64,000 nucleotides of DNA from [Enterobacter] lignolyticus SCF1 (GTDB lineage Bacteria; Pseudomonadota; Gammaproteobacteria; Enterobacterales; Enterobacteriaceae), in the NCBI RefSeq assembly GCF_000164865.1, contig NC_014618.1, forward strand, positions 4,526,001 to 4,590,000, given 5' to 3'. Each line of letters starts with the position of its first letter. Within the stretch, counting starts at the first letter, position 1. Made by a program: the position numbers and the translations under genes. Positions 37,120-46,060 of this stretch are shown piece by piece. The notes under the pieces are model-generated. The model saw only the letters and a list, made by a program, of their open reading frames with translations. It did no database searches and was not told the DNA's origin.

Positions 37120-39282
37120 TTACGCATTTTCCAGCCGGGCGTACGCCGCAACCAGCCATTTAATTCCCTGCCCCTGAAACGCCACCTGCAGCCGGCTGTG
37201 TTCACCGCTTCCCTCCAGGTTGACGATGGTGCCTTCGCCAAATTTCGGATGGCGCACGCGCTGGCCGAGCTTATAGCCGGTGTCGTTTTCCGCCATGGGG
37301 GTGCCCATACGCTGATGGCTGACCGGGCGGCTGACCGTCGCCCGCAGGCGCACCTCTTCAACGCAGGCCTCCGGCAGCTCGCCGATAAAGCGCGACGGCC
37401 GGTGATACACCTCTTTGCCGTACAGGCGACGGGTTTCCGCGTAGGTCAGGGTCAGCTTTTGCATCGCCCGGGTCACGCCGACGTAGGCCAGGCGGCGCTC
37501 CTCTTCCAGCCGCCCGCCTTCATCCAGCGACATCTGGCTGGGGAACATCCCCTCTTCCATGCCGACGATAAACACCTGCGGGAACTCCAGCCCTTTTGCC
37601 GAGTGCAGGGTCATCAGCTGTACCGCGTCCTGCCAGGTATCCGCCTGCCCTTCCCCGGCTTCCAGCGCCGCATGCGACAAGAACGCCTGCAGCGGCATCA
37701 GATCTTCGTCTTCATCGTTGTAGCTGAACTGGCGCGTCGCCGTTACCAGTTCCTCTAAGTTTTCGATCCGCGTCTGGCCCTTCTCGCCTTTCTCCTGCTC
37801 GTACATCATCCACAACCCGGAGTCTTTTATCACCCGGTCGGTCTGCACGTGCAGCGGCATATCGGCGGTCTCCTGCGCCAGCGCGTCGACCAGCTCCATA
37901 AAGCGCTGCAGAGCGCTGGCCGCGCGTCCCGCCAGCGCTTTTTCTTTCAGCAGCTCGCGGCAGGACTGCCACAGCGTCAGCTGGCGATCGCGGGAGGTCT
38001 GGCGCACGATGTCCAGCGTGCGGTCGCCGATGCCGCGCGTCGGGGTGTTGACTACCCGCTCAAACGCCGCATCGTCGTTACGGTTGGCGATAAGACGCAG
38101 GTAAGAGAGGGCGTCCTTAATTTCCTGGCGTTCGAAGAAGCGCATGCCGCCGTAGATACGGTACGGCATGCTGGCCTGCAGCAGCGCCTCTTCCAGCACG
38201 CGCGACTGGGCGTTGCTGCGATACAGAATGGCGCACTGCTCAAGCGCGCCGCCGTTGTCCTGCCAGGTTTTGATGCGGTTCACCACGAACCGCGCTTCGT
38301 CGAGCTCGTTGAACGCGCAGTACAGCGAAATCGGTTCGCCGTCGACGCCGTCGGTCCACAGCTTCTTGCCCAGGCGCCCGTTGTTGTTTTCGATAAGGGC
38401 GTTCGCCGCGCTCAGAATATTGCTGGTCGAACGGTAGTTCTGCTCAAGGCGGATGGTTTCCGCCCCGGGGAAATCGTTGAGGAAACGCTGGATATTCTCC
38501 ACCTGCGCGCCGCGCCAGCCGTAAATAGACTGGTCATCGTCGCCGACGATCATGACCTTGCCGGTATCGCCTGCCAGCAGGCGGATCCACGCGTACTGAA
38601 TGTTGTTGGTATCCTGAAATTCGTCGACCAGGATGTTGGTAAAGCGCTCGCGGTAGTGCTGGAGGATGTGCGGCTTGTTAAGCCACAGCTCGTGAGCGCG
38701 CAGCAGCAGCTCGGCGAAATCCACCAGCCCGGCGCGATCGCAGGCCTCCTGATAGGCCTGGTAGACTTTCTGCCAGGTCTGCTCGACGGGGTTGCCGTAG
38801 CTCTGAATGTGGTGCGGACGCAGCCCCTCGTCTTTCTGGCTGTTGATGTACCACATCGCCTGGCGCGGCGGCCACTGCTTCTCATCGAGATTCATCGCCT
38901 TAATCAGGCGCTTTAGCAGACGCAGCTGATCTTCGCTGTCGAGGATCTGAAAATCCTGCGGCAGGTTAGCGTCCAGATGGTGCGCGCGCAGCAGGCGGTG
39001 CGCCAGCCCGTGAAAGGTGCCAACCCACATACCGCCCTGCGATGTGCCCATCAGTTGACCAATACGGTGACGCATTTCGGCCGCCGCTTTATTGGTAAAG
39101 GTCACCGCCATGATGGAGTACGGCGAGCTGTTTTCCACGCTCAGCAGCCAGGCGATACGGTGCACCAGAACGCGCGTCTTACCGCTGCCCGCGCCTGCCA
39201 GCACCAGCATATTGGTACGCGGCGCCGCCACGGCTTCACGCTGTTTGTCATTGAGGCTGTCGAGCAGGTAAGAAACGTCCAT
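37120..39282 (-). CDS. uvrD: DNA helicase II UvrD
   Basis: 3'-5' superfamily 1A helicase for nucleotide-excision and mismatch repair. 720 aa from the ATG at 39282, same as E. coli; twelve extra upstream codons are rejected. Walker A LAGAGSGKTR, motif II LVDEFQDTN, motif III DDDQSIYGWRGA, motif VI LAYVGVTRAMQKLTL. The C-terminal Tudor-like domain that meets RNA polymerase (LGQRVRHPKFGEGTIVN) is present. A LexA-type box lies 52 bp upstream. Confidence 0.98.
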   Translation of the reverse strand: MDVSYLLDSLNDKQREAVAAPRTNMLVLAGAGSGKTRVLVHRIAWLLSVENSSPYSIMAVTFTNKAAAEMRHRIGQLMGTSQGGMWVGTFHGLAHRLLRAHHLDANLPQDFQILDSEDQLRLLKRLIKAMNLDEKQWPPRQAMWYINSQKDEGLRPHHIQSYGNPVEQTWQKVYQAYQEACDRAGLVDFAELLLRAHELWLNKPHILQHYRERFTNILVDEFQDTNNIQYAWIRLLAGDTGKVMIVGDDDQSIYGWRGAQVENIQRFLNDFPGAETIRLEQNYRSTSNILSAANALIENNNGRLGKKLWTDGVDGEPISLYCAFNELDEARFVVNRIKTWQDNGGALEQCAILYRSNAQSRVLEEALLQASMPYRIYGGMRFFERQEIKDALSYLRLIANRNDDAAFERVVNTPTRGIGDRTLDIVRQTSRDRQLTLWQSCRELLKEKALAGRAASALQRFMELVDALAQETADMPLHVQTDRVIKDSGLWMMYEQEKGEKGQTRIENLEELVTATRQFSYNDEDEDLMPLQAFLSHAALEAGEGQADTWQDAVQLMTLHSAKGLEFPQVFIVGMEEGMFPSQMSLDEGGRLEEERRLAYVGVTRAMQKLTLTYAETRRLYGKEVYHRPSRFIGELPEACVEEVRLRATVSRPVSHQRMGTPMAENDTGYKLGQRVRHPKFGEGTIVNLEGSGEHSRLQVAFQGQGIKWLVAAYARLENA

Positions 39283-39333
39283 TGGCACCGCCGAAAAATG
39301 CGCTGCCCGCTGGCGCATCGCCGGGCGGGCATA

Positions 39334-39349
39334 CTGTTGATTTATACAA
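39334..39349 (-). promoter_or_regulatory. LexA-type SOS box upstream of uvrD
   Basis: CTGTTGATTTATACAA matches the SOS consensus CTGTATATATATACAG at 12 of 16 positions and keeps the CTGT half with a CA in the other half. It is 52 bp upstream of the uvrD start, between uvrD and yigB, as expected for SOS-induced uvrD. Confidence 0.65.
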
Positions 39350-39361
39350 TACTGCTGGTGA

Positions 39362-40078
39362 TTATATCAGCGTCGTGAGGGATGCCAACCGCGAAATTTC
39401 AATGTGCGGCAGCAGGCGGCTGTCGAGCGTTCGCATCAGGTCGGCGTTTTCCGGCCTGATCCAGCAGGCCTGCATGCCGCAGCGAATGGCGCCCGCCACG
39501 TCGGTAGTCAGGTCGTCGCCGACGTGCAGGATCTCGCCAGGCGGCAGGCCAAGCTTTTCCGCCGCCAGATGATACATGTCGTTGAACGGTTTCGAACGTC
39601 CGTCCGGGCCCGCGCGCAGTACAAATTCGAAATAGTCGCCAAGGCCGAACCGCTCGGGGCGCGCGTTGCCGTTGGTGATCGCCACCAGCGGCCACTTTTC
39701 CGCCAGCCTTCGCAGGGTATCGTGCGTTTCCTGCGGAACGTCGACGCGGCTGCGCCAGTGGGCGAAGTGCGCCATCGACTCCACCGCGCCCGCGGCCGCC
39801 TCCTGCGCGCTCAGGCCGGCGTTCAGCATCGCCTGCTCAACCGCACGACGCCGCCATTCGGTCACGTCGTGATAAATCTCCGGCTCCTGCTCGCGCAGCA
39901 TCTGGCGCACGCGCTGAAAATCGCGGTTTTGCAGGTTTTTTAACAACGGATGGTAGTTTTGCACAAACGCCAGCGCTTCCTGTTCGGTACGCAGAATCAC
40001 AGGGCGGTTGTCGTAAAGGGTGTCGTCAAGGTCGAATGTCAGGGCTGAGATTTGGCCTAATGGACGGTAAAAACGCAT
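39362..40078 (-). CDS. yigB: HAD phosphatase YigB
   Basis: Haloacid dehalogenase phosphatase acting in E. coli on 5-amino-6-(5-phosphoribitylamino)uracil (riboflavin pathway) and FMN. 238 aa. Motif I LTFDLDDTLYDN, motif II ITNGN, motif III Lys in RSKPFND, motif IV HVGDDLTTDVAGA. Its ATG shares a base with the xerC stop (TAATG at 40076-40080), so it is translationally coupled to xerC. Confidence 0.94.
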   Translation of the reverse strand: MRFYRPLGQISALTFDLDDTLYDNRPVILRTEQEALAFVQNYHPLLKNLQNRDFQRVRQMLREQEPEIYHDVTEWRRRAVEQAMLNAGLSAQEAAAGAVESMAHFAHWRSRVDVPQETHDTLRRLAEKWPLVAITNGNARPERFGLGDYFEFVLRAGPDGRSKPFNDMYHLAAEKLGLPPGEILHVGDDLTTDVAGAIRCGMQACWIRPENADLMRTLDSRLLPHIEISRLASLTTLI

Positions 40079-40980
40079 TATTTCCCCCGTTTGGCGCGCG
40101 GATGCGCCGCATCGTACACCGAGGCAAGGTGTTGAAAATCAAGATGGGTATAGATCTGAGTGGTGGAGAGGTTGGCGTGCCCCAGCAGCTCCTGCACCCC
40201 GCGCAGATCGCCGCTCGACTCCAGCATATGCGTGGCGAAGGAGTGGCGCAGTTTGTGCGGGTTAACGTGACTGTTGAGCCCCTGCTTAATGCCCCACTCG
40301 GCGAACCGTTTTTGCACGTTGCGCGTGGAAATACGCTTGCCGAGTTTGGATAAAAACAGCGCGTCGTCTTCAGCGCCGAACAGGCCGCGAAGATCGAGCC
40401 AGTGTTCTACCCACTGTACAGCGCTGCGGCCAATCGGCAGGCGGCGCTCTTTGCTGCCCTTGCCCATGACCCACACTTCGCCGGACTCCAGCGAAAGATG
40501 GCGGAGATCGAGATTCACCAGCTCCGACAAACGCAGACCGGCGCCGTACATCACCTCCAGCATCGCCCGGTCGCGCACCGCCAGCGGGTCGTTAAGATCG
40601 ATATCCAGCAGGCGGTTCACGTCGTCGACGTCGATGTTTTTCGGGAGGTGGCGCGGCGCTTTCGGCGCAGAGACGGCTTTGGCCGGGTTCGCCGAAAGCT
40701 CGCCCTGGCTGACCAGCCAGTCGAAAAAGCTGCGCAGCGCCGACAGACGTAGCGCCAGGCTTGCCGGGCCAAGACCCTTACGGCGGCTGCGGACCGCCCA
40801 GCTGCGGATCACCGCAGCGTCACATTGCTGCCAACTCGCGACGCCGCTTTCGCCGGCAAGCGTCATGATGGCATCAAGCTGACGCCGATAATTCAGTAGC
40901 GTAATGGGGCTGAGCTGGCGCTCAACGCCCAGATAGCGCAGGAAGCGCTCAACGGCGGCGGAAAGCGGCGAGTCGTTCAT
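40078..40980 (-). CDS. xerC: Tyrosine recombinase XerC
   Basis: Resolves chromosome dimers at dif with XerD and FtsK, and plasmid multimers. 300 aa. N-terminal SAM-like core-binding domain, C-terminal catalytic domain with Arg in GAGLRLSEL, Lys in MGKGSKERRLP, HKLRHSFATHML (His-x-x-Arg), His in ELLGHANLSTTQIYTH and the Tyr of that segment as nucleophile. Overlaps the upstream gene by ATGA. Confidence 0.97.
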   Translation of the reverse strand: MNDSPLSAAVERFLRYLGVERQLSPITLLNYRRQLDAIMTLAGESGVASWQQCDAAVIRSWAVRSRRKGLGPASLALRLSALRSFFDWLVSQGELSANPAKAVSAPKAPRHLPKNIDVDDVNRLLDIDLNDPLAVRDRAMLEVMYGAGLRLSELVNLDLRHLSLESGEVWVMGKGSKERRLPIGRSAVQWVEHWLDLRGLFGAEDDALFLSKLGKRISTRNVQKRFAEWGIKQGLNSHVNPHKLRHSFATHMLESSGDLRGVQELLGHANLSTTQIYTHLDFQHLASVYDAAHPRAKRGK

Positions 40981-41684
40981 ACCCGCTCAACCCAGCGCTC
41001 CAGCATCCCCGGCAGCAGCAGCGCAATCTCCTGCAGCAGGTGCGTGCCTTGTCCGGGCTGATAATGGTGCGCGTCGCGGCTGCTGAACAGCACCACGCCC
41101 AGGTCGCCGTCGCTGCCCATCATCGACATCGCCACCGAACCGACCGCTTTGGCATCCGGCATCACCACCAGCAGCTCAGGGCCGTTAAGCGGGCCGAGGT
41201 AGTGCCGCTCCGGGCCCAGACGCTGGATACGGATCGGTTCGAACGTCTGGCGGGACAGCGCCAGCTGCGTGAATTTGGACGGCGCGCCGATACGCCAGCG
41301 ATCGGCAAACAGCCGCACGGAGGCGCCAGCCAGCCCCAGCTCCCGCGCCCAGCGGTGAAACTGGTTGAGGAACGCGTCCAGGCTGTCCACGCTGGCAAGC
41401 CGGGTCTGCAGCTGCAGCAGACGGTAAAACAGGCTCTCGTTGGCGGTCGCCTGCTCCACCAGCAGCGAGATGTTCTCTTCCAGCGTGCTGATGTGCGTTC
41501 GCGCCCGCGCCATGTGCCATTCCACGAGCGAAACGGTGCCGCGTACCGGGTGCGGTACGCGCATTTGCTCAACCGCCTGCGCATTGCGAATAAAAAAGTC
41601 AGGATGTTGCAGCAGATACTCGACGACCGCGCGATCGTCGAGCGCGGCAAGTTCGGTCTGCTGTTCTTCCCCGATGGGTTTCAT
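40977..41684 (-). CDS. yigA: DUF484 family protein YigA
   Basis: 235 aa, GAF-like DUF484 protein of unknown function. A short N-terminal helical segment (PDFFIRNAQAVEQMRVPHPVRGTVSLVEW, shown only in part in motifs such as VPHPVRGTVSL) precedes a coiled stretch and the GAF-like domain. It overlaps dapF at its start and xerC at its end by four bases each, so it is locked into the dapF-yigA-xerC-yigB run. Confidence 0.9.
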   Translation of the reverse strand: MKPIGEEQQTELAALDDRAVVEYLLQHPDFFIRNAQAVEQMRVPHPVRGTVSLVEWHMARARTHISTLEENISLLVEQATANESLFYRLLQLQTRLASVDSLDAFLNQFHRWARELGLAGASVRLFADRWRIGAPSKFTQLALSRQTFEPIRIQRLGPERHYLGPLNGPELLVVMPDAKAVGSVAMSMMGSDGDLGVVLFSSRDAHHYQPGQGTHLLQEIALLLPGMLERWVERV

Positions 41685-42505
41685 AGATGAATAAATCCGT
41701 CGTAGACATGTGCCGCCGGGCCAGTCATAAACAACGGTTGACCCGGACCTTTCCAGGCGATATCAAGACGCCCGCCTGGTAATTCCACGCGTACTTCTTC
41801 GGCCAGCAGCCCCTGCTGGATGCCGACGGCAACCGCCGCACAGGCGCCGCTGCCGCAGGCCTGCGTCTCCCCGGCCCCACGCTCAAAGACGCGAAGACGG
41901 ATATGATCGCGCTTCACCACCTGCATAAAGCCGATATTGGCGCGCTCCGGAAAGCGCTCATGGCTTTCCAGCACCGGTCCTAACGTCTCCACCGCCGCGG
42001 TGTCGACATCATCGACCTGGATCACGCAGTGCGGGTTGCCCATTGAAACAACGCCGCACAATACTGTTTGCTCGGCCGCCCGCATGATATAGGTCTTTTC
42101 CGCTTTGTTGGCGCGAAACGGCACCTGCGAGGGCTCAAAGTTAGGTTCGCCCATATTCACCCGCACCAGCTCGTCGTCGGTGACGCTCAGCACCATGCGC
42201 CCGTTGGCGGTGCTGACGTGAATATCGCGTTTGTTGGTCAGCCCCTTCAGGCGCACAAAGCGGGCAAAACAGCGCGCGCCGTTGCCGCACTGCGCCACTT
42301 CGCTACCGTCGGCGTTAAAAATACGGTAGTGGAAGTCCAGCTCGGGATCGTACGGCGGTTCAACCACCAGCAGCTGATCGAAACCCACGCCAAGGTGCCG
42401 ATCCGCCAGGCGGCGAATCAGCTCCGGAGAAAAAAACACATTCTGCGTTACCGCATCAACGACCATAAAATCGTTACCGAGGCCATGCATTTTAGAGAAC
42501 TGCAT
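41681..42505 (-). CDS. dapF: Diaminopimelate epimerase
   Basis: Racemase-type enzyme turning LL- into meso-diaminopimelate for lysine and peptidoglycan. 274 aa from the ATG at 42505 (MQFSKMHGLGNDFMVVD), matching E. coli; four more upstream codons are possible. Catalytic cysteines are in AQCGNGARCFARF and ETQACGSGACAA. It is 36 bp after lptM and overlaps yigA (ATGA at 41681-41684). Confidence 0.97.
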   Translation of the reverse strand: MQFSKMHGLGNDFMVVDAVTQNVFFSPELIRRLADRHLGVGFDQLLVVEPPYDPELDFHYRIFNADGSEVAQCGNGARCFARFVRLKGLTNKRDIHVSTANGRMVLSVTDDELVRVNMGEPNFEPSQVPFRANKAEKTYIMRAAEQTVLCGVVSMGNPHCVIQVDDVDTAAVETLGPVLESHERFPERANIGFMQVVKRDHIRLRVFERGAGETQACGSGACAAVAVGIQQGLLAEEVRVELPGGRLDIAWKGPGQPLFMTGPAAHVYDGFIHL

Positions 42506-42541
42506 CATCAACTCCATACACGCGGAAACAGCGGCTCAGTA

Positions 42542-42745
42542 TTAATAATTGACCTGTGATGGGCCACCCGTATCGCCACGATCGTTGCGGCTTGGCTCCG
42601 CATTCTGCGTGCCTGTATTGACCGGTTTCGTCGGCACAGGCGCCGTCTTATCCGCTGGCGGGAAATAAAGCGGCCCCTTCAGACCACAGCCCGCAAGGGT
42701 AAACAGCACAGTCAACATGACCAAAGGTCGAAAAACGTTCTTCAT
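42542..42745 (-). CDS. lptM: LPS-assembly lipoprotein LptM
   Basis: 67 aa lipoprotein (formerly YifL) that helps LptD mature in the outer membrane by mimicking LPS. Signal peptide and lipobox LFTLAGCGLKGPLYFPP, with Cys as the lipidated residue, then a short Pro/Asn-rich tail. It precedes dapF on the same strand and diverges from cyaY. Confidence 0.93.
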   Translation of the reverse strand: MKNVFRPLVMLTVLFTLAGCGLKGPLYFPPADKTAPVPTKPVNTGTQNAEPSRNDRGDTGGPSQVNY

Positions 42746-42855
42746 TCTAAAGTGCCTGTAGTTGATGCTTTCTGCTTCCTATCATCGCAGGAGAAGACGT
42801 AAAAGCAAGCGTTTAGCGTTATACTGCCGCCATCACGCAATAATGGGAAATAAAA

Positions 42856-43176
42856 ATGAACGACAGTGAATTCCATCGCCTTGCCGACGCCCTGTGGCTC
42901 ACCATTGAGGAGCGTCTGGATGAGTGGGACGGCGACAGCGACATTGATTGTGAGATCAACGGCGGCGTGCTGACTCTGAGCTTTGAAAACGGCAGCAAAA
43001 TCATTATTAACCGCCAGGAGCCGCTGCATCAGGTATGGCTGGCGACCCGCCAGGGCGGCTATCACTTCAGTCTCAAAGGCGATGAGTGGGTCTGCGATCG
43101 CAGCGGCGAAACGTTCTGGGATCTGCTGGAACACGCCGCCAGCCAGCAGGCCGGCGAAACGGTCCGTTTTCGTTAA
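42856..43176 (+). CDS. cyaY: Iron-sulfur cluster assembly protein CyaY (frataxin)
   Basis: 106 aa bacterial frataxin that binds iron and tunes IscS activity. Acidic iron-binding N-terminal helix (DALWLTIEERLDEWDGDSDIDC begins at about residue 10), then the conserved beta sheet with WLATRQGGYHF. It has its own start with GGGAAATAAAA upstream and converges on cyaA, with 4 bp of coding overlap at the stops. Confidence 0.95.
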   Translation: MNDSEFHRLADALWLTIEERLDEWDGDSDIDCEINGGVLTLSFENGSKIIINRQEPLHQVWLATRQGGYHFSLKGDEWVCDRSGETFWDLLEHAASQQAGETVRFR

Positions 43177-45719
43177 GAGAAATACTGCTGCAGCAGAGGC
43201 GCAGTCACTTCCTGGTTCGCCGGAACGGCTGCGCTAATCGTCTGGGTGCGGAACGGAATCACCTGGGCGCGACCGTCGGTTTTCACAATCTGATAGAACT
43301 GCGGCAGGTTGAAGTTAATAAAGCTTGAGCCGTAGGTGAAGCGATCGTGCGATGACGAATAGAAGCGGCTGACGTCGCGCACCAGCTCCTCTTTACTACC
43401 CTCACAGTGGTGATACACCTCAGCGCGGTTGCCTTCGTCCAGAATATAGATGTTAAAGCCGTTGTCATCGCTGGTGTCTTCAAAGAAGAACTGGATGATC
43501 CCTTCGCTGGCAAACCCGTCCACCACCTGCGGCAGCTGAACCTGGTTGGTTTCCACCTGCACCGACAATCCGTGCAGCTTGTTATGCGAAATCGCGCCGT
43601 AAAACTCGATAGCGTTTTCCAGCTTCTGCACCGAGACGTTCAGACGTTCGAAGAACAGCCCCCAGGTCTGCCCGGCGACCCGCAGCGCTTTAAAGCGCCC
43701 GGTTTCCTGACGGGTGCTGGAAAGACGCAGCTCGACGCATTCGGAAACCAGCTGCTGCACGCGGGTGCGAATCAGGCCGCGCAGGTGCTGGCTGTAGCAG
43801 AAGACTTCAACGCTGTCCGGCGGCGCGGCGTCCTGGTGCATTTTGCCGAGGATCGTTTTCAGCGCTTCAATCATCGCCTGCTCGCCGTTAAAGTGCAGGG
43901 TACGCACTTCATTCCACGAGTTGCGGTACAGCAGGTCAACGCTGCCAACCAGGCAATTCTGCTCTTCGCCAAAGCTGAACACGTCCAGTTTGCGGAAATC
44001 GAAATGCACGACCTGATTGCGGAACGCCGCCGTCGGGTCATACTCCAGGTTAACGATAATCGCCAGATGGCGAATCTCACACGGGCTGTACAGCGCTTTC
44101 GGCGTCGGCGCGGGCAGGCGCAGCGGGAAGTGGTGCGATACGTCCGCTACCATCTCCTGCAGTTTTGCCAGGTCGGCAATCCCGTTGCCCTTAATAAACA
44201 GGCGAGTGCGCGAGGTGAGCAGGCCGTTAAACCAGGCCCACGCCACCAGCTTATTAAGATAACGGTTATATTCCAGCGGCTGATGGCTGACGATAGCCTC
44301 CATCTTCGGCGCGCGGTTGTACAGATACCAGCCCGTACGGTTGGCGCGTCCCGGCGGCACGTAGATAAACGTCAGATTTGGCTCGGACAGATCCGGGGAA
44401 ATCTGCGGGTTCACCAGCGTCACTTTGCCCGGCAGCGCCTCAAACGCGGCATACAGCTTGCGGGTCAGCACCCCGATGTCCTGCGGGCTTGCCGATACGC
44501 TCAGGTTATTCCGACGCGCGAAGCGGATAAGGTTACGGTAGCTCTGCATCATCGCGTCGAGCAGTTCGTTATGCGCTTTGCGCACCTCATCGATTTTCCA
44601 GTTCGCCCGGTTATCCAGCATGGCGAGGCGCTCTTCGCTCCAGCCCCACTCTTTCACCAGCTGTCCCACCACTTCGCGACGCCAGCCGACGCAGGCGCGC
44701 TCGCGGCTTAGTTTTTCACACACCTTGAGATAGAAACAGCGGCGCACGAGATCGAGACGCGTATCGTCGTCAATCGCCTGCAGGTAGGTCGTGACGCGCT
44801 CCAGCATCATGCAGTAAGGGTCGAGACCAAAGGAGACGATTTCGCCATCGTGCAGGCGCTGTTTGATGTCTTTCGCCAGAAGATGGGTGTTGGGATACTC
44901 CCAGGAATAGGCTTCGAGCAGCAGCGTTTTCAGCACGGCCTTGTACGGGGAGTCGATGCTTTTATACAGCTGCCACAGGCTGGCGCCGAAGTACTCTTCC
45001 GCCGACAGCGAGCTCAGCCCGCCGAGATCCAGCCATTCGTTTGGCGTCAGTACGCCCTGCGCGTAGAGCGTCATGACGTAGTCGTCGTAATGCTCTTCTT
45101 CCTCGCACGGCACCATATTCCACAGAATACGTTTCCCGGCGAGACGCACGGCGGTACGGTAAAACTCGTCAAGCAGCAGGATATGCTGAGTGGAACCGCA
45201 GTCCTCACCCCCGAGGCTGCCGCTTTCGTTATGGCGGAAACGGTTTTCGTCGATCAGGAAGAAGCTGACCTCTACGCCCAGCGACGCCGCCCAGCTTTCC
45301 AGCAGGCTGCACTTGCGCTGCAGCAGCTGACGCTCTTCGTTATCAAGCCAAGCCTGGTGGCAGACCCAGATATCGAGGTCGGAAGAGCAGCTTTGCCCGA
45401 CCGAGGAGGTGCTGCCCATGGAGTACACGCCGGTGATCGGCAGCTCCCCTTTGGCGGTTTCCTGCGGCGGCATGCCGCGATGCAGCTCAAGCTCGTCGAG
45501 GTAGTGGCGTTGGGTTTCATCAGGCGTGTACAGGCAGATGCCTTTGGGAACGTTACCGTCAAGGTAACCCGGCATCAGCGGATGATGATAGTGCAGTAAT
45601 GTCGGCAGTAGACTGTAGACCTGCTGAAAAGCGGGCCCCATGGCAGCAAGCGCGCGATCCACACGCAATTGATTGATGGCATCCAGTCTCTGTTTCAGTG
45701 TCTCAATATAGAGGTACAA
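43173..45719 (-). CDS. cyaA: Class I adenylate cyclase CyaA
   Basis: Makes cAMP for CRP; activity is controlled by the glucose PTS (EIIA-Glc) and by CRP feedback. 848 aa as in E. coli. The start is TTG at 45719 (coding YLYIETLKQRLDAIN next), preceded only by AGG: a deliberately weak start also used in E. coli. The N-terminal catalytic domain contains GSTSSVGQSCSSDLDIWV near residue 100; the C-terminal half (about 540 on) is regulatory. A longer ATG frame to 45773 is open but not supported. Confidence 0.96.
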   Translation of the reverse strand: MYLYIETLKQRLDAINQLRVDRALAAMGPAFQQVYSLLPTLLHYHHPLMPGYLDGNVPKGICLYTPDETQRHYLDELELHRGMPPQETAKGELPITGVYSMGSTSSVGQSCSSDLDIWVCHQAWLDNEERQLLQRKCSLLESWAASLGVEVSFFLIDENRFRHNESGSLGGEDCGSTQHILLLDEFYRTAVRLAGKRILWNMVPCEEEEHYDDYVMTLYAQGVLTPNEWLDLGGLSSLSAEEYFGASLWQLYKSIDSPYKAVLKTLLLEAYSWEYPNTHLLAKDIKQRLHDGEIVSFGLDPYCMMLERVTTYLQAIDDDTRLDLVRRCFYLKVCEKLSRERACVGWRREVVGQLVKEWGWSEERLAMLDNRANWKIDEVRKAHNELLDAMMQSYRNLIRFARRNNLSVSASPQDIGVLTRKLYAAFEALPGKVTLVNPQISPDLSEPNLTFIYVPPGRANRTGWYLYNRAPKMEAIVSHQPLEYNRYLNKLVAWAWFNGLLTSRTRLFIKGNGIADLAKLQEMVADVSHHFPLRLPAPTPKALYSPCEIRHLAIIVNLEYDPTAAFRNQVVHFDFRKLDVFSFGEEQNCLVGSVDLLYRNSWNEVRTLHFNGEQAMIEALKTILGKMHQDAAPPDSVEVFCYSQHLRGLIRTRVQQLVSECVELRLSSTRQETGRFKALRVAGQTWGLFFERLNVSVQKLENAIEFYGAISHNKLHGLSVQVETNQVQLPQVVDGFASEGIIQFFFEDTSDDNGFNIYILDEGNRAEVYHHCEGSKEELVRDVSRFYSSSHDRFTYGSSFINFNLPQFYQIVKTDGRAQVIPFRTQTISAAVPANQEVTAPLLQQYFS

Positions 45720-46060
45720 GACATATCGCCTGATGTTCAAAACCGCCGTATCGTCCGGGCTGCAGGAGCGCAAGAGACAGGGGTTTTTAGTATTTCAACA
45801 AGAACCGTTCCCGTTTGTCGTCAGAAATAGTTAGCGTAGTAGTGACGAACAAATGGTCTAAAACGTGATCAATTTAACACCTTGCCGTTTGACCGTAAAG
45901 AAAGATGCGCTACATACAAGTCTAGCACCGTTTGCAACGTGTAAATTCCTTAATACGGTTCGCCCGGCTTTTTTCTGCAAAATTCGGAAATCGGTGAAAA
46001 CTAACATCCTTATGGCAACAATGTTAGGATGCTTAGTAGACGATAATGACGGTAACAAGC
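45720..46060. promoter_or_regulatory. Divergent cyaA-hemC control region with CRP site
   Basis: 341 bp with no gene. At 45864-45879 the minus strand reads a CRP-type palindrome within GTGTTAAATTGATCACGTTT (left half TGTTA, right half TCACG), nearly the sequence I recall for E. coli cyaA P2, where CRP-cAMP represses. It lies about 145 bp upstream of the cyaA TTG. The hemC side contains an inverted repeat CATCCT/AGGATG (46005-46010 and 46026-46031) in its leader. Individual promoters were not assigned. Confidence 0.75.

Noticed and set aside
43407..44711. Plus-strand frame of 434 codons antisense to cyaA
   Set aside because: Mirror frame of cyaA; no recognisable protein.
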